A DNA stretch of 64,000 bases from Rhizobacter sp. GTDB lineage: Bacteria > Pseudomonadota > Gammaproteobacteria > Burkholderiales > Burkholderiaceae_C. The position numbers and the translations under genes were made by a program. The stretch covers positions 19,489 to 83,488 of the forward strand of contig JAHBZQ010000002.1 in NCBI GenBank assembly GCA_019635355.1, read 5' to 3'. Shown in pieces: positions 9,315-18,795 of this stretch (positions within the stretch are counted from its first letter, which is position 1; every line of letters starts with the position of its first letter). Under the pieces are notes generated by a model. The model ran no database searches. It had not been told where the DNA came from and saw only the letters and a list, made by a program, of their open reading frames with translations.

Positions 9315-10835
9315 GTCGGCCCTGAACAACCCCAGAGCCCTTGCCGTTGCTTGCTTTCCGGGCGATTGCCGATGGTGTGAGTTGCAGGATTGAGGCCCAA
9401 TTGCTCTCGGTTCCGTGCAAACTGCACCGAGGTTGCCGATGGGTCCGAAGCCCCGACAAGACGCCGCCGAGCAGGACTTGTTCCGGATGGAACTGGTCAA
9501 CCTGATCGATCAACGGCATGAACTGGTCAAGCTCGCCGCACTGATCGACTGGCCGGCCTTCGAGCAGGCCTGGGGCCCCAAGTTCGAATCCACCACCGGC
9601 CGGCCTGCGCTGCCCACGCGGCTGATGGCCTCGCTGCTGTACCTGAAGCACACGTTCGCGTTGTCGGATGAGGACGTGGTCGAGCGCTGGATCGAGAACC
9701 CGTATTGGCAGCACTTCAGCGGGCAGCGCTACTTCCAGCATGAACTGCCCTGCGACCCGTCGAGCCTGGTGCGCTGGAGGCAGCGCATTGGCGAAGAAGG
9801 CTGCGAGTGGCTGCTGGAGCACAGCATCAAGGCGGCGATGTCGGCCGGCGTGATGAAGCGGCAGAGCCTGAGCACCGTCATCGTGGACACCACGGTGCAG
9901 CCCAAGGCCATTGCGCACCCCACCGACAGCCGGCTGCTGAACCGGGCCAGAGAGCAGCTGGTGGCTGCGGCGCAGGACGCTGGCATCGAGCTGCGCCAGA
10001 GCTACGCGCGGGTGGGCAAGACCGCCGAAGCCCAGGCCGGCCGCTATGCTCACGCCCAGCAGTGGCGCCGCATGCGCCGCGAGGTGAAGAAGCTGCGCAC
10101 CTGGCTGGGCCGCGTGATCCGCGACGTGCAGCGCAAGACGGGCGAGATCACCGGCGTACTGAAGACCCGCATGGAGACCGCGCAGCGGCTGCACGCCCAG
10201 CAGCGGGACTCCAAGAACAAGCTGTACGCGCTACATGCCCCTGAGGTCGAGTGCATCGCCAAGGGCAAGGCCAGGACGCCGTACGAGTTCGGTGTGAAGA
10301 CCTCCGTGGCCGTGACGGCCAAAGAAGGCGTGGTGGTGGGCATGCGCTCGATGCCCGGCTCACCGTACGACGGCTACACGCTGCACAGTCAGCTGGAGCA
10401 GGTGGAGATCCTCACGGGGGTGAAGCCCGCCATGGCGCTGGCCGACCGCGGCTACCGGGGTGTGCAGCCGCCTGACGGAACCAGGCTGCTGCTGAGCCAC
10501 ACGCGGGGGCTGCCCAAGGCGCTGAAGAAGCTGCTCAAGCGCCGTCAGGCCATCGAGCCCACCATCGGCCACATGAAGACCGACGGGTTGCTGGCGCGCA
10601 ACTGGCTCAAAGGCAGCGACGGCGACGCCTTCCACGCGGTGCTGTGCGGTGCCGGACACAACCTGCGGCTGATCCTGGCGCACCTGCGGGTGCTTGTCTT
10701 GGCATTGATCGTTCTGACGCGCTACGCGATGAACGCGCTCCTGGCGGTCTGGCCGGATGCGATCGCTGCTCGCACGCGCCTACTGCGCCCAGCCGCCGTT
10801 CTGGCCTCGGCTTGAACGGGTTGTTCAGGGCAGAC
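9315..10835 (+). mobile_element. IS5-family insertion sequence, copy A (1521 bp)
   Basis: Bounded by imperfect inverted repeats: left end GTCGGCCCTGAACAACCC and right end (read inward) GTCTGCCCTGAACAACCC. A second copy of the same length lies at 17214-18734 and differs at only about two positions noted by eye. Copy A has TA on its left flank (9313-9314) but TC on its right, so it lacks the TA duplication seen at copy B. Its right end lies three bases from the stop codon of the membrane protein gene at 10839. Ends were set by comparing the two copies. Confidence 0.9.
9439..10815 (+). CDS. IS5-family DDE transposase (copy A)
   Basis: DDE transposase of 458 residues. Likely catalytic residues lie in IVDTTVQPKAI (D), LADRGYRGVQ (D) and AIEPTIGHMKTD (E), the usual IS5-type order. 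The N-terminal region PTRLMASLLYLKHTFALSDE is the helical DNA-binding part of this subgroup. The start at ATG 9439 is preferred, with GAGG upstream; a GTG at 9415 would add eight residues. The protein is intact and identical in sequence to that of copy B, so both elements look recently active. Confidence 0.93.
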   Translation: MGPKPRQDAAEQDLFRMELVNLIDQRHELVKLAALIDWPAFEQAWGPKFESTTGRPALPTRLMASLLYLKHTFALSDEDVVERWIENPYWQHFSGQRYFQHELPCDPSSLVRWRQRIGEEGCEWLLEHSIKAAMSAGVMKRQSLSTVIVDTTVQPKAIAHPTDSRLLNRAREQLVAAAQDAGIELRQSYARVGKTAEAQAGRYAHAQQWRRMRREVKKLRTWLGRVIRDVQRKTGEITGVLKTRMETAQRLHAQQRDSKNKLYALHAPEVECIAKGKARTPYEFGVKTSVAVTAKEGVVVGMRSMPGSPYDGYTLHSQLEQVEILTGVKPAMALADRGYRGVQPPDGTRLLLSHTRGLPKALKKLLKRRQAIEPTIGHMKTDGLLARNWLKGSDGDAFHAVLCGAGHNLRLILAHLRVLVLALIVLTRYAMNALLAVWPDAIAARTRLLRPAAVLASA

Positions 10836-10838
10836 TCC

Positions 10839-11204
10839 TTAAGCGCCGGCGTACCAACGCAGTAAGGCGTACCAGCCGACAAGCACCGCAGCGGCCAGCA
10901 CTGCCAGCATGAATCGCTGGCGATTCAATCCGAACCAGATCAACCACCCCACAACGCCGTACAGCAAGGCATTAACGGCAATTGCAGCCGCGGGAATAGC
11001 AAAACTTCGCTCCTCGGGATCGGCGATCAAAAACAACCAACTCGGCCATATCGCCACAAGTATCCGATCGAAGTGACCAGTCGACATGATCGAGTGGATG
11101 AGTGCCGGATTTCCTCGTAGGAAGGTCCAGTAAACGGCCAGCCAAACGAGAGGAATTGCGCCGCCGATGGTCGCAGCCAAGGCAACGAAACGATACTGGC
11201 TCAT
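10839..11204 (-). CDS. Putative membrane immunity protein for the RHS toxin
   Basis: 121-residue hydrophobic protein with three to four predicted membrane helices (about residues 7-28, 47-63, 70-91, 97-117). Its ATG overlaps the RHS stop codon (ATGA, 11201-11204), so it is translated directly after the toxin. A small gene immediately 3' of an RHS toxin is the standard position of the cognate immunity gene, and a membrane protein fits a toxin acting in the periplasm or on membrane or cell-wall material. No family recognised. The stop codon lies three bases from the IS right end, so the gene is just complete. Function inferred from position and topology only. Confidence 0.7.
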   Translation of the reverse strand: MSQYRFVALAATIGGAIPLVWLAVYWTFLRGNPALIHSIMSTGHFDRILVAIWPSWLFLIADPEERSFAIPAAAIAVNALLYGVVGWLIWFGLNRQRFMLAVLAAAVLVGWYALLRWYAGA

Positions 11205-14200
11205 GGCCTACCTGGTAAGCCTTCGAAGTACGGTCGCGGGCCAGGCGAGCCGGGTGTCGATACGCCCGCCTGCTGCAATACTGAGCGTACGAAGTTCGTA
11301 CAGTTGTTGCCAGCCAGACGGTACGTTCCAGGGTTCGCCGTCGTTCGTGCAATGAAGTCGGTCATCTTCTTGTCTTGCTCGGCCGTCGTGCTGATGGTCT
11401 TGCACTGCTCAGCCTGCTTGGAATCGGACTTCACTGCGCCGGGCGTACCCGTGATCGCAGCCAATCCCGGTGACTCGCTGCGCGGGTAATAGCCAACCGT
11501 TGAAGAACTGTTAACGCCGATGCCGACATGTCCGGCTGTCACAGCACCTGGATACAAACACACTGTGGCATCCAGACCCTCCGGATCGACGAACGAGACC
11601 GGGTTCCCTTCCGCATATGCGTAAGTATTAATTCCTCCCGCCAGCCCGATAGGATCGGACTGGGTATACCGCCCCGTCTCCCCATCGTAGACCCGGTGCC
11701 AGTTGTACCAAAGCCCCGTCGCTTGGTCGCGGTACTGTCCCGGCAATCCGATGTTGAAGCCGCCAACGGTGTCTGTCGGGGTCGCCTGCCGGTCGAAGGC
11801 ATCGTTGCGGGCTCGCCAAGACACCACACCACTGCCGTTGGTCAGCACCTCCGGCCGCCCGAGGTGGTCGTTGTGGCTGGCGTGGAACATCCCGCCCCGC
11901 ACGATGCCCAGCAGTTCTTCGCCCAGCCAAACGTAGGCGGTGTTCTGCACCACCCCCCCGCTGCGCTGCTCGTAGAGCAGCCGGCCGTCAGGCGCATACA
12001 CAAACCGGGTGTCGTGGTTCACGCCTCCAATCACGTCGCGCTTCCACACCCGGAGATGGTGCGGGTCATGCCGCGACTGATGGGCCATCACGCCGCCCTG
12101 GTTCATCTGTACCATGCGGCCAAAAGCGTCGTAGGCGTAGGTCCTGGTGCCTCGATAGCCGGTCTCGGAGGTCTGATCCCCATTGGCGTTGTAGCCCAGG
12201 GTCAGTGCTCGCGCGCCGCTCACGGTGTGCAATCGCTGTGTGCCCGGATGGTAGGTGTAGCCGGCAACGTCGCTGCCTCGCGTGCGGCTCGTCCGGTTGC
12301 CAACGCCGTCGTAGGGGATGGTCAGAGAGGCGGACGGGTCCGCGCTGCGACTGGCGGAGCTGAGCCTCTCGGCGTTGTCGTAGCCGTAGACCGTGCTCTG
12401 GGTCGCCAGGATGCCGTCCGTCACCCCGGTCATCAGATTGCTGCTGTCGTAGCCGTAACCCAGGCTGTGCACACCCGGACTCCAGTTGGCTGCCACACGT
12501 CCGTCGGTGTCCAGGCTCCAAAGCCGCGGTCGGCCGTTGCCGAAGCGCCATGAATACGGCACAACGCCCACAGGCTGGTACTGCATCGAGTCGGCCACCG
12601 TGACCCAGGAGCCTCCGCTGGCGCGCCGCACGGCCGAAATCCGGCCGGCGCCGCCGTACTGCACATCCAGCGCCGTACCGTCAGGGTAGCTCATGCCCGT
12701 GACGCGGCCGGCGAGGTCGTAGCTCCAACTCGTGTTGTGCGTCACCCCGTAGGTGACGACGCTCATCGAGGCCAGTTGCCCGTCGGCGGCATAGCCGTAG
12801 CTCGTGCTGCCCGCTTCGTAGCTGGTGGAGGTCAAGCGGCCGATGCCGTTCGTGCCCAGGTCGTAGGTCCATGTCTCCGAGAGGGCTCCGCCGCTGCGCG
12901 AAGTCGTCCGCCCGAGCAGGTCGTAGCCGAGGCTCAGCACGGTGCCATCGGCCCGGGTTATCTGCGTCAGCCGCCCGCCGACGTCGTAGACGTAGGCCGT
13001 GGTGCCACGGTTTGGGCTGACCTCTTGTGTGACCTCGCCGAAGGCGTTGCGGGTGTAGGTGGTGACCAGCCCGTTCGAGTCGGTCACCGTCCGCAGGAAA
13101 CCTCTGTTGTCGTAGCCGTAGGTGGTCGTAGCGGCTTGGCCAGTATCGGCGGCAACAGTGGTTGTTTTCAGCCGGTTCAGTTGGTCATAGGTTTGAGTCG
13201 TCTTGCGACCGAGGGCGTCGACTGTCTGCAGCAGGTTGCCGTTGTTGTCGTAGCTGTGGCTCCACTGCTGACCATCGTTGCCCAATGACTTCCAGGGCCT
13301 GCCAAGACTGTCCGAGTGTTCTTTGCTGGAGATGCCGCCGCTGGGGCTGCTGGTGAGCACGCCGCCGCTCCAGTCGGGCAGGTGCCTGGTGTGGCTGGTC
13401 ACCCGCTCCTCTGGCGTTGCGGGCAGAGACCGCGCCAAGCTGAAGTTGACCTCTTCCCCCAGAGAGTTGGCCACCTTGGTCAGTCGGCCTGAGGCGGCGT
13501 AGGTGAAGTAGCGGGCCTGGCCGTCAGCAGGCACCATGCTCAGTAGTTGGTTGCGGCCGTTCCACGTCCAAGTGGTGGTCCGAGCACCGCCGGGCAGTTG
13601 TACGGCCGTTGTCAGCACGTTGCCACGCAGGTCGTAGGTGTAGTCGATGACCAAGCCGTTGGCATCGGTCATCCGACCCGGGAGACCGAGCCCGTTGTAG
13701 TTGCTGAAGCTGAGTTGATGGCCCAAGGCATTCACGACCGACGAGAGGTTCCCGAGCGTGTCGTAGTTCCGGGTGGTCACGCTTGTCTGCCCACCCGGAA
13801 GCAGTCGAGTAGACGTCAGTGTGGCCATCGACTTGTTCGGGTGGAACGTGTAGGCGTACGTCACCTGCCGCGAGCCGCCTCCGATGAGATCCGTCCAGGT
13901 TTCGCTGGCGACGCGGCCGCTCGCATACCCTGCCGTGTGGTAGGTGAACGACTGCTTTGCGTACGCAACGCCCGCGGTGTTCTTCAGCGTGCGTTCCAGA
14001 AGGTTTTCGGGGCTGGCCCACACGTAGGTTTCAGCAAGAGCAACCGCAGTCCCTGAAGCCCTGGTCTTGGACTGCAGGACGCCCTTCGCATCAAACTGGT
14101 AGTCAGTGACGATGCCGTTCCAGTCCACCGTGTAGTCGATGTACCCATTGCTGTCGTAGGCCGTCTGAGCAGCGGCAGCCGCACAGTTTTGTCCAGCGGC

Positions 14201-15511
14201 GCGTGAAATCGAAGTCAACTTCTTGTTGGTTGCGTTCTGGACGCTGGTGGCCGTCGTGTAGGTGGTGGACAGGCCCTTCTCAGTGCTCACTGTCGTCGAG
14301 TTGACACCGTAGGTGAAGGTGTCGCGCTCCTCTCCGCCCGCTAGGCCGCTCTCTTGGACGCGCTTGTCCGGGTAATACGCGTACGTGCTGTAGCGCACGC
14401 CGTTGTAACTGATGCCGGTGAGCAGCGTGGAATCGGTGGCTTCGTAGTGGTAGGTGCGAATCGAGGGGCTGGCACCTGGCGAAGTCACTGTGGCTAGCAT
14501 GCCACTACCGTTGTAGCCGTAAGTCCAAGTGTTGCCGGCTGGATCAGTCACGGCGCTGACGCGGTTTCCACTCCAGGTGATGTTGATGGTCTGACCCACA
14601 CCGTTGGTCAGCTTGTGGATCTTTTCAGCACCGGCAGGACCATCCCATTGAAAGGCCACGATCAGCTCACCCGTGAAGCGCTGAATCCGGCTCGCCGGGC
14701 CGCCGTAGGGGTTGAAGCTGAACACCTTCTGGTCCTTGTACAGCGCCCACTCGCCGTAGTCGTAGTACAGCTCTCCAAGCTTCTCGTTGCCGCCAGCGAC
14801 ACGATAGACATAGCTGTAAGGGGCACCTGACTGGTCATAAAGCCAATAGGTGTATTGCTCGCCCCCCGGAAAGGTCACCGTTGCGCTGAGGGGGTAGGTG
14901 AAGCCCTCTTCGTTGGTGAACAGCGTGGAAGAGCGGACCAACCTCGGCGCATCCACCGACGAGGCCCACTTAGGCCCGAAGAGGAGTCCGCCCACATTGC
15001 CACGGCTGCGGTATGTGCGGTCTAGACGAAGGCCGTGCAGCCCGCCAGCGGAAAAGTCCAATTCACTCTGGTACTTTTCTCCTGTTGCAATAACGACCGG
15101 CTTTTCGGTTGTCTCTTCGCAATCGGATTTGTCGGTGTTCTGGTTCGAGTCCCCCGTTGCGTTCTGCACGCCACCGCTCCAGCCAGAAATCACTCCATGG
15201 GCGAGCATAGTGGGGCTGAGTCCACCCAGATACAAACCTATCGGGTCCAGGACGCCGTCAAACACAACGCCATTGCTGAGCGGCGTAGACCGGACCGTTA
15301 CGGACTGCTTAGATGCAGAACTCCCGACCTCGCTCAGATTTTGATCTAGCGGATCCGGGGGACGGCCAGCCTCCGCGAGACCAATTACAAAAGGCAGCGT
15401 CATCGCGAGCAGCATGTTTCGCTGAGACGCGGCTCCAATTGCTGCTCTAGGAAGCGACAAAAGAGTTCGTTTTGCCGCCATTGACTGAACAAGACTGTTT
15501 GTCACTTGCAT
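11201..15511 (-). CDS. RHS/YD-repeat polymorphic toxin with C-terminal papain-like domain
   Basis: 1436 residues. The N-terminus carries a hydrophobic segment ending LPFVIGLAEAG, which could be a Sec signal (possible internal starts at Met11 or Met33). A DUF6531-like region (YQSELDFSAGGLHGLRLDRTYRSR without a break) starts about residue 145. Tens of YD repeats follow (GYDNRG, YAYDAFGR, TYDQLNRL) and then the RHS core ending RYTQSDPIGLAGG...FVDPEGL at about 1313. The variable tail (1314-1436) holds AGHVGIGV (His about 1328) and GNNCTNFVRSVL (Cys about 1404). The His-before-Cys order resembles permuted papain-fold (LRAT/NlpC-like) hydrolases, so a peptidase, amidase or lipid-acyl activity is likely (inference). 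No VgrG or PAAR gene is visible nearby; delivery may be Sec-dependent or encoded elsewhere. Confidence 0.92.
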   Translation of the reverse strand: MQVTNSLVQSMAAKRTLLSLPRAAIGAASQRNMLLAMTLPFVIGLAEAGRPPDPLDQNLSEVGSSASKQSVTVRSTPLSNGVVFDGVLDPIGLYLGGLSPTMLAHGVISGWSGGVQNATGDSNQNTDKSDCEETTEKPVVIATGEKYQSELDFSAGGLHGLRLDRTYRSRGNVGGLLFGPKWASSVDAPRLVRSSTLFTNEEGFTYPLSATVTFPGGEQYTYWLYDQSGAPYSYVYRVAGGNEKLGELYYDYGEWALYKDQKVFSFNPYGGPASRIQRFTGELIVAFQWDGPAGAEKIHKLTNGVGQTINITWSGNRVSAVTDPAGNTWTYGYNGSGMLATVTSPGASPSIRTYHYEATDSTLLTGISYNGVRYSTYAYYPDKRVQESGLAGGEERDTFTYGVNSTTVSTEKGLSTTYTTATSVQNATNKKLTSISRAAGQNCAAAAAQTAYDSNGYIDYTVDWNGIVTDYQFDAKGVLQSKTRASGTAVALAETYVWASPENLLERTLKNTAGVAYAKQSFTYHTAGYASGRVASETWTDLIGGGSRQVTYAYTFHPNKSMATLTSTRLLPGGQTSVTTRNYDTLGNLSSVVNALGHQLSFSNYNGLGLPGRMTDANGLVIDYTYDLRGNVLTTAVQLPGGARTTTWTWNGRNQLLSMVPADGQARYFTYAASGRLTKVANSLGEEVNFSLARSLPATPEERVTSHTRHLPDWSGGVLTSSPSGGISSKEHSDSLGRPWKSLGNDGQQWSHSYDNNGNLLQTVDALGRKTTQTYDQLNRLKTTTVAADTGQAATTTYGYDNRGFLRTVTDSNGLVTTYTRNAFGEVTQEVSPNRGTTAYVYDVGGRLTQITRADGTVLSLGYDLLGRTTSRSGGALSETWTYDLGTNGIGRLTSTSYEAGSTSYGYAADGQLASMSVVTYGVTHNTSWSYDLAGRVTGMSYPDGTALDVQYGGAGRISAVRRASGGSWVTVADSMQYQPVGVVPYSWRFGNGRPRLWSLDTDGRVAANWSPGVHSLGYGYDSSNLMTGVTDGILATQSTVYGYDNAERLSSASRSADPSASLTIPYDGVGNRTSRTRGSDVAGYTYHPGTQRLHTVSGARALTLGYNANGDQTSETGYRGTRTYAYDAFGRMVQMNQGGVMAHQSRHDPHHLRVWKRDVIGGVNHDTRFVYAPDGRLLYEQRSGGVVQNTAYVWLGEELLGIVRGGMFHASHNDHLGRPEVLTNGSGVVSWRARNDAFDRQATPTDTVGGFNIGLPGQYRDQATGLWYNWHRVYDGETGRYTQSDPIGLAGGINTYAYAEGNPVSFVDPEGLDATVCLYPGAVTAGHVGIGVNSSSTVGYYPRSESPGLAAITGTPGAVKSDSKQAEQCKTISTTAEQDKKMTDFIARTTANPGTYRLAGNNCTNFVRSVLQQAGVSTPGSPGPRPYFEGLPGRP

Positions 15512-15758
15512 ATCTCTGTTACAAATTCCGAGTTAGTGCAGTGCCGATCAATACGTCTCGAGCGAGCCTCGCTGTCCTCTGACGCATCCGCTAGCGAGCA
15601 CCGTCATTGCGACGAGATCAAAAGCAATCTGCGCGACGAAAGGCTTGGGACGTTCTCGTCCCCTGGGTACACGGCCCCACTTGTGCTTGCAGGCAAGTCA
15701 AGGGGGAAATGCTGCGACCCTTTGCGTCACAGCGCCGAGCCAAAGCTCTGCCGAGCGG

Positions 15759-16154
15759 TCATCCAGAGATCTGCCGCCGGCTCTTGGTCCGAGCCGCGGG
15801 GCTGAGCGCCATAGCAGATGCCTTGCCAGTGGCGCCGGCGCAGGATCCGCCCAACACACGGATGTCGAGAGGAGCCGTATGGGCAGTGCGACTACCGGAG
15901 GATCCCCCACCAACGATCGCCACCTTGTCCCCACGGCGAATCTGGCAGGCGGCGCTACCCGGGTTTGGCGAGAAGACCTGAACGCCCGCTGGCTCGACGA
16001 TGCGCCGCACGGCCTCCGCGGCACTTGGACTCTGGCCGCCAGAACCCGATGCCTGAGCGAGCGCAGAAGAAACGGGAATCACCCCGAGCACCGCAACCAG
16101 CCATGAACATGGCCAGCCGCGTACGCGCACCGCGCGCGGCAACAACTCATTCAT
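15759..16154 (-). CDS. Small secreted protein of unknown function
   Basis: 131 residues starting MNELLPRAVRVRGWPCSW with a clear Sec signal peptide (hydrophobic LVAVLGVIPVSS, cleavage expected after ALA of SALAQA). A GGGAG ribosome-binding site lies about six bases before the ATG at 16154, which decides this start over an ATG ten codons upstream. The mature part contains IRRGDKVAIVGGGSSGS and two cysteines (ACQI, GGSCAG), possibly a disulfide. It lies 247 bases upstream of the RHS gene on the same strand, so it may be part of the toxin cassette. No family recognised. Confidence 0.6.
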   Translation of the reverse strand: MNELLPRAVRVRGWPCSWLVAVLGVIPVSSALAQASGSGGQSPSAAEAVRRIVEPAGVQVFSPNPGSAACQIRRGDKVAIVGGGSSGSRTAHTAPLDIRVLGGSCAGATGKASAMALSPAARTKSRRQISG

Positions 16155-17018
16155 ATCAGCTCCCTGACAATTCTGATCAACCAAACCTGAAGGCTGGAGT
16201 CATCTTCCGTGACTTGAGCCAAGGTCGCAGCCGCTCCCGCCTGCCTCCGCTACAGGAGCGACTGTTCGTTCCTGAGCGGTAGCGATGGGACTGCTCAATA
16301 ATCGACAATGTCCGAGACATAGGACATCGTCAATATAGGGTTAGCTCCGATTCCCGTCCGGCACAAGCCCGCCACCAAGACTCACAGAGGCCGCTGCGCC
16401 GCTCCGTATTGCCCAGTCGATCTCGCCCAGGAACCGCCGCCGAGTTCTCACTCACGGGGACCCCTCCGGCTTGAGCGACCGGGTTCACTCACGTGGCAGC
16501 GGTTGGCGCGGTAGCACTCAGCCGCGGCAACTGCCATTGGCACGGCGATGACGGCAAAGGCCCACACCTAAGGCTCGATCCCGTTCTGCTCGCCTTTGGT
16601 GGACCAGATGCAGTGGTTCACCTATCAAGCCATGGCCTGTGACCCCTTACGGCAGACCGCCGTCCTCGCAGCCCTCCTCAAAACTGAGATCTCCGGGGCG
16701 CACTGGGCCGGCCAATCCAGTGCAGCGCTCAGCCTGATGGCTCTCCAGTAAGGCCTTCAACGACGCAGATCGCACCGGGCCGGCTGGGCGCACTTAACCC
16801 CGTCTCTTGCCACCAATGAGTACCTGACCAAGCCGCGCCCTCGACGGTCGACGCTGCAGCGGGCTCGCGGGGTCCAAGGCGAATGGTCGGGTGAGCAGCC
16901 TCAGAGCGTCAACCTCTTTGGTCGAGCCAACGACACCCTTGTGGCCGAAGATGCACGGTTGTTGCACGGCCACCACCGAGTGTGAGACCCTGAGCTGCCG
17001 AAGCGCCCAAGGAAAGGC
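16155..17018. other. No gene recognised
   Basis: About 860 bases between two small secreted-protein genes. Short frames are present on both strands but none has a convincing start, ribosome-binding site or recognisable product. Composition is mixed and the stretch looks like accumulated mobile-DNA debris inside the IS-flanked segment. Confidence 0.5.
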
Positions 17019-17213
17019 ATGGCAATGAACTATCTGATCCCGAGCGCCGCCGCGGTCCTGTTTGCACTTTTCGCAGCTTCCGCAAATGCGCGTACACCAT
17101 ATCAAGCGTGTCTCAAGGACCACCGCTCGATGAAGGTGGACGCGGAAGTCGGTATGACTATGCCGATCGCGAAATTCATTGTCTCCGGCAAGCTCGACGT
17201 GCGCTCCCTGGTA
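17019..17213 (+). pseudogene. Small secreted protein gene truncated by IS copy B
   Basis: The frame starts MAMNYLIPSAAAVLFALF after an AAGGAAAGG ribosome-binding site and carries a good signal peptide (cleavage expected near ANA-RT). About 40 mature residues follow (TPYQACLKDHRSMKVDAEV, then IAKFIVSGKLDVRSL) before the IS begins at 17214. The remaining codons to 17279 are IS sequence. The gene appears interrupted rather than complete. Its original function is unknown; the composition resembles small periplasmic proteins found beside polymorphic toxins. Confidence 0.55.
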
Positions 17214-18734
17214 GTCGGCCCTGAACAACCCCAGAGCCCTTGCCGTTGCTTGCTTTCCGGGCGATTGCCGATGGTGTGAGTTGCAGGATTGAGGCCCAAT
17301 TGCTCTCGGTTCCGTGCAAACTGCACCGAGGTTGCCGATGGGTCCGAAGCCCCGACAAGACGCCGCCGAGCAGGACTTGTTCCGGATGGAACTGGTCAAC
17401 CTGATCGATCAACGGCATGAACTGGTCAAGCTCGCCGCACTGATCGACTGGCCGGCCTTCGAGCAGGCCTGGGGCCCCAAGTTCGAATCCACCACCGGCC
17501 GGCCTGCGCTGCCCACGCGGCTGATGGCCTCGCTGCTGTACCTGAAGCACACGTTCGCGTTGTCGGATGAGGACGTGGTCGAGCGCTGGATCGAGAACCC
17601 GTATTGGCAGCACTTCAGCGGGCAGCGCTACTTCCAGCATGAACTGCCCTGCGACCCGTCGAGCCTGGTGCGCTGGAGGCAGCGCATTGGCGAGGAAGGC
17701 TGCGAGTGGCTGCTGGAGCACAGCATCAAGGCGGCGATGTCGGCCGGTGTGATGAAGCGGCAGAGCCTGAGCACCGTCATCGTGGACACCACGGTGCAGC
17801 CCAAGGCCATTGCGCACCCCACCGACAGCCGGCTGCTGAACCGGGCCAGAGAGCAGCTGGTGGCTGCGGCGCAGGACGCTGGCATCGAGCTGCGCCAGAG
17901 CTACGCGCGGGTGGGCAAGACCGCCGAAGCCCAGGCCGGCCGCTATGCTCACGCCCAGCAGTGGCGCCGCATGCGCCGCGAGGTGAAGAAGCTGCGCACC
18001 TGGCTGGGCCGCGTGATCCGCGACGTGCAGCGCAAGACGGGCGAGATCACCGGCGTACTGAAGACCCGCATGGAGACCGCGCAGCGGCTGCACGCCCAGC
18101 AGCGGGACTCCAAGAACAAGCTGTACGCGCTACATGCCCCTGAGGTCGAGTGCATCGCCAAGGGCAAGGCCAGGACGCCGTACGAGTTCGGTGTGAAGAC
18201 CTCCGTGGCCGTGACGGCCAAAGAAGGCGTGGTGGTGGGCATGCGCTCGATGCCCGGCTCACCGTACGACGGCTACACGCTGCACAGTCAGCTGGAGCAG
18301 GTGGAGATCCTCACGGGGGTGAAGCCCGCCATGGCGCTGGCCGACCGCGGCTACCGGGGTGTGCAGCCGCCTGACGGAACCAGGCTGCTGCTGAGCCACA
18401 CGCGGGGGCTGCCCAAGGCGCTGAAGAAGCTGCTCAAGCGCCGTCAGGCCATCGAGCCCACCATCGGCCACATGAAGACCGACGGGTTGCTGGCGCGCAA
18501 CTGGCTCAAAGGCAGCGACGGCGACGCCTTCCACGCGGTGCTGTGCGGTGCCGGACACAACCTGCGGCTGATCCTGGCGCACCTGCGGGTGCTTGTCTTG
18601 GCATTGATCGTTCTGACGCGCTACGCGATGAACGCGCTCCTGGCGGTCTGGCCGGATGCGATCGCTGCTCGCACGCGCCTACTGCGCCCAGCCGCCGTTC
18701 TGGCCTCGGCTTGAACGGGTTGTTCAGGGCAGAC
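17214..18734 (+). mobile_element. IS5-family insertion sequence, copy B (1521 bp)
   Basis: Same length and ends as copy A. Both flanks carry TA (17212-17213 and 18735-18736), a 2-bp target duplication consistent with simple insertion. It interrupts the small secreted gene on its left. On its right it directly abuts a 61-bp block that recurs at 22564. With copy A it brackets the RHS cassette as a composite-transposon-like unit in direct orientation. Confidence 0.92.
17338..18714 (+). CDS. IS5-family DDE transposase (copy B)
   Basis: 458-residue transposase with the same DDE motifs as copy A (IVDTTV, ADRGYRG, IEPTIGHMK). The nucleotide differences seen from copy A, for example GAA/GAG and GGC/GGT in the EEGCEW and SAGVMK regions, are silent, so the proteins are identical. 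Start at ATG 17338 by the same reasoning as for copy A. Confidence 0.93.
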   Translation: MGPKPRQDAAEQDLFRMELVNLIDQRHELVKLAALIDWPAFEQAWGPKFESTTGRPALPTRLMASLLYLKHTFALSDEDVVERWIENPYWQHFSGQRYFQHELPCDPSSLVRWRQRIGEEGCEWLLEHSIKAAMSAGVMKRQSLSTVIVDTTVQPKAIAHPTDSRLLNRAREQLVAAAQDAGIELRQSYARVGKTAEAQAGRYAHAQQWRRMRREVKKLRTWLGRVIRDVQRKTGEITGVLKTRMETAQRLHAQQRDSKNKLYALHAPEVECIAKGKARTPYEFGVKTSVAVTAKEGVVVGMRSMPGSPYDGYTLHSQLEQVEILTGVKPAMALADRGYRGVQPPDGTRLLLSHTRGLPKALKKLLKRRQAIEPTIGHMKTDGLLARNWLKGSDGDAFHAVLCGAGHNLRLILAHLRVLVLALIVLTRYAMNALLAVWPDAIAARTRLLRPAAVLASA

Positions 18735-18795
18735 TACCAAGTCCAGTAGCGCTAACGGTTTGGTCGCGTGGCGTCGTGACCGAACGCGCACAGCT
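18735..18795 (-). repeat. 61-bp repeat, copy 1 (partner at 22564-22624)
   Basis: 55 of 61 bases match 22564-22624. Read on the minus strand it encodes LAVRVRSRRHATKPLALLDLV, against LAVRARSRRHATRPLALLDLV in the partner. Four of six differences are silent and two conservative in that frame, suggesting both derive from a real minus-strand gene. The block ends exactly at IS copy B and, on the other side, at the stop codon of the Sel1-repeat gene. Confidence 0.75.

Noticed and set aside
18735..18795. Integron attC-like site (GCTAAC near the repeat)
   Set aside because: No RYYYAAC/GTTRRRY core pair and no integrase; the coding-type divergence explains the repeat better.
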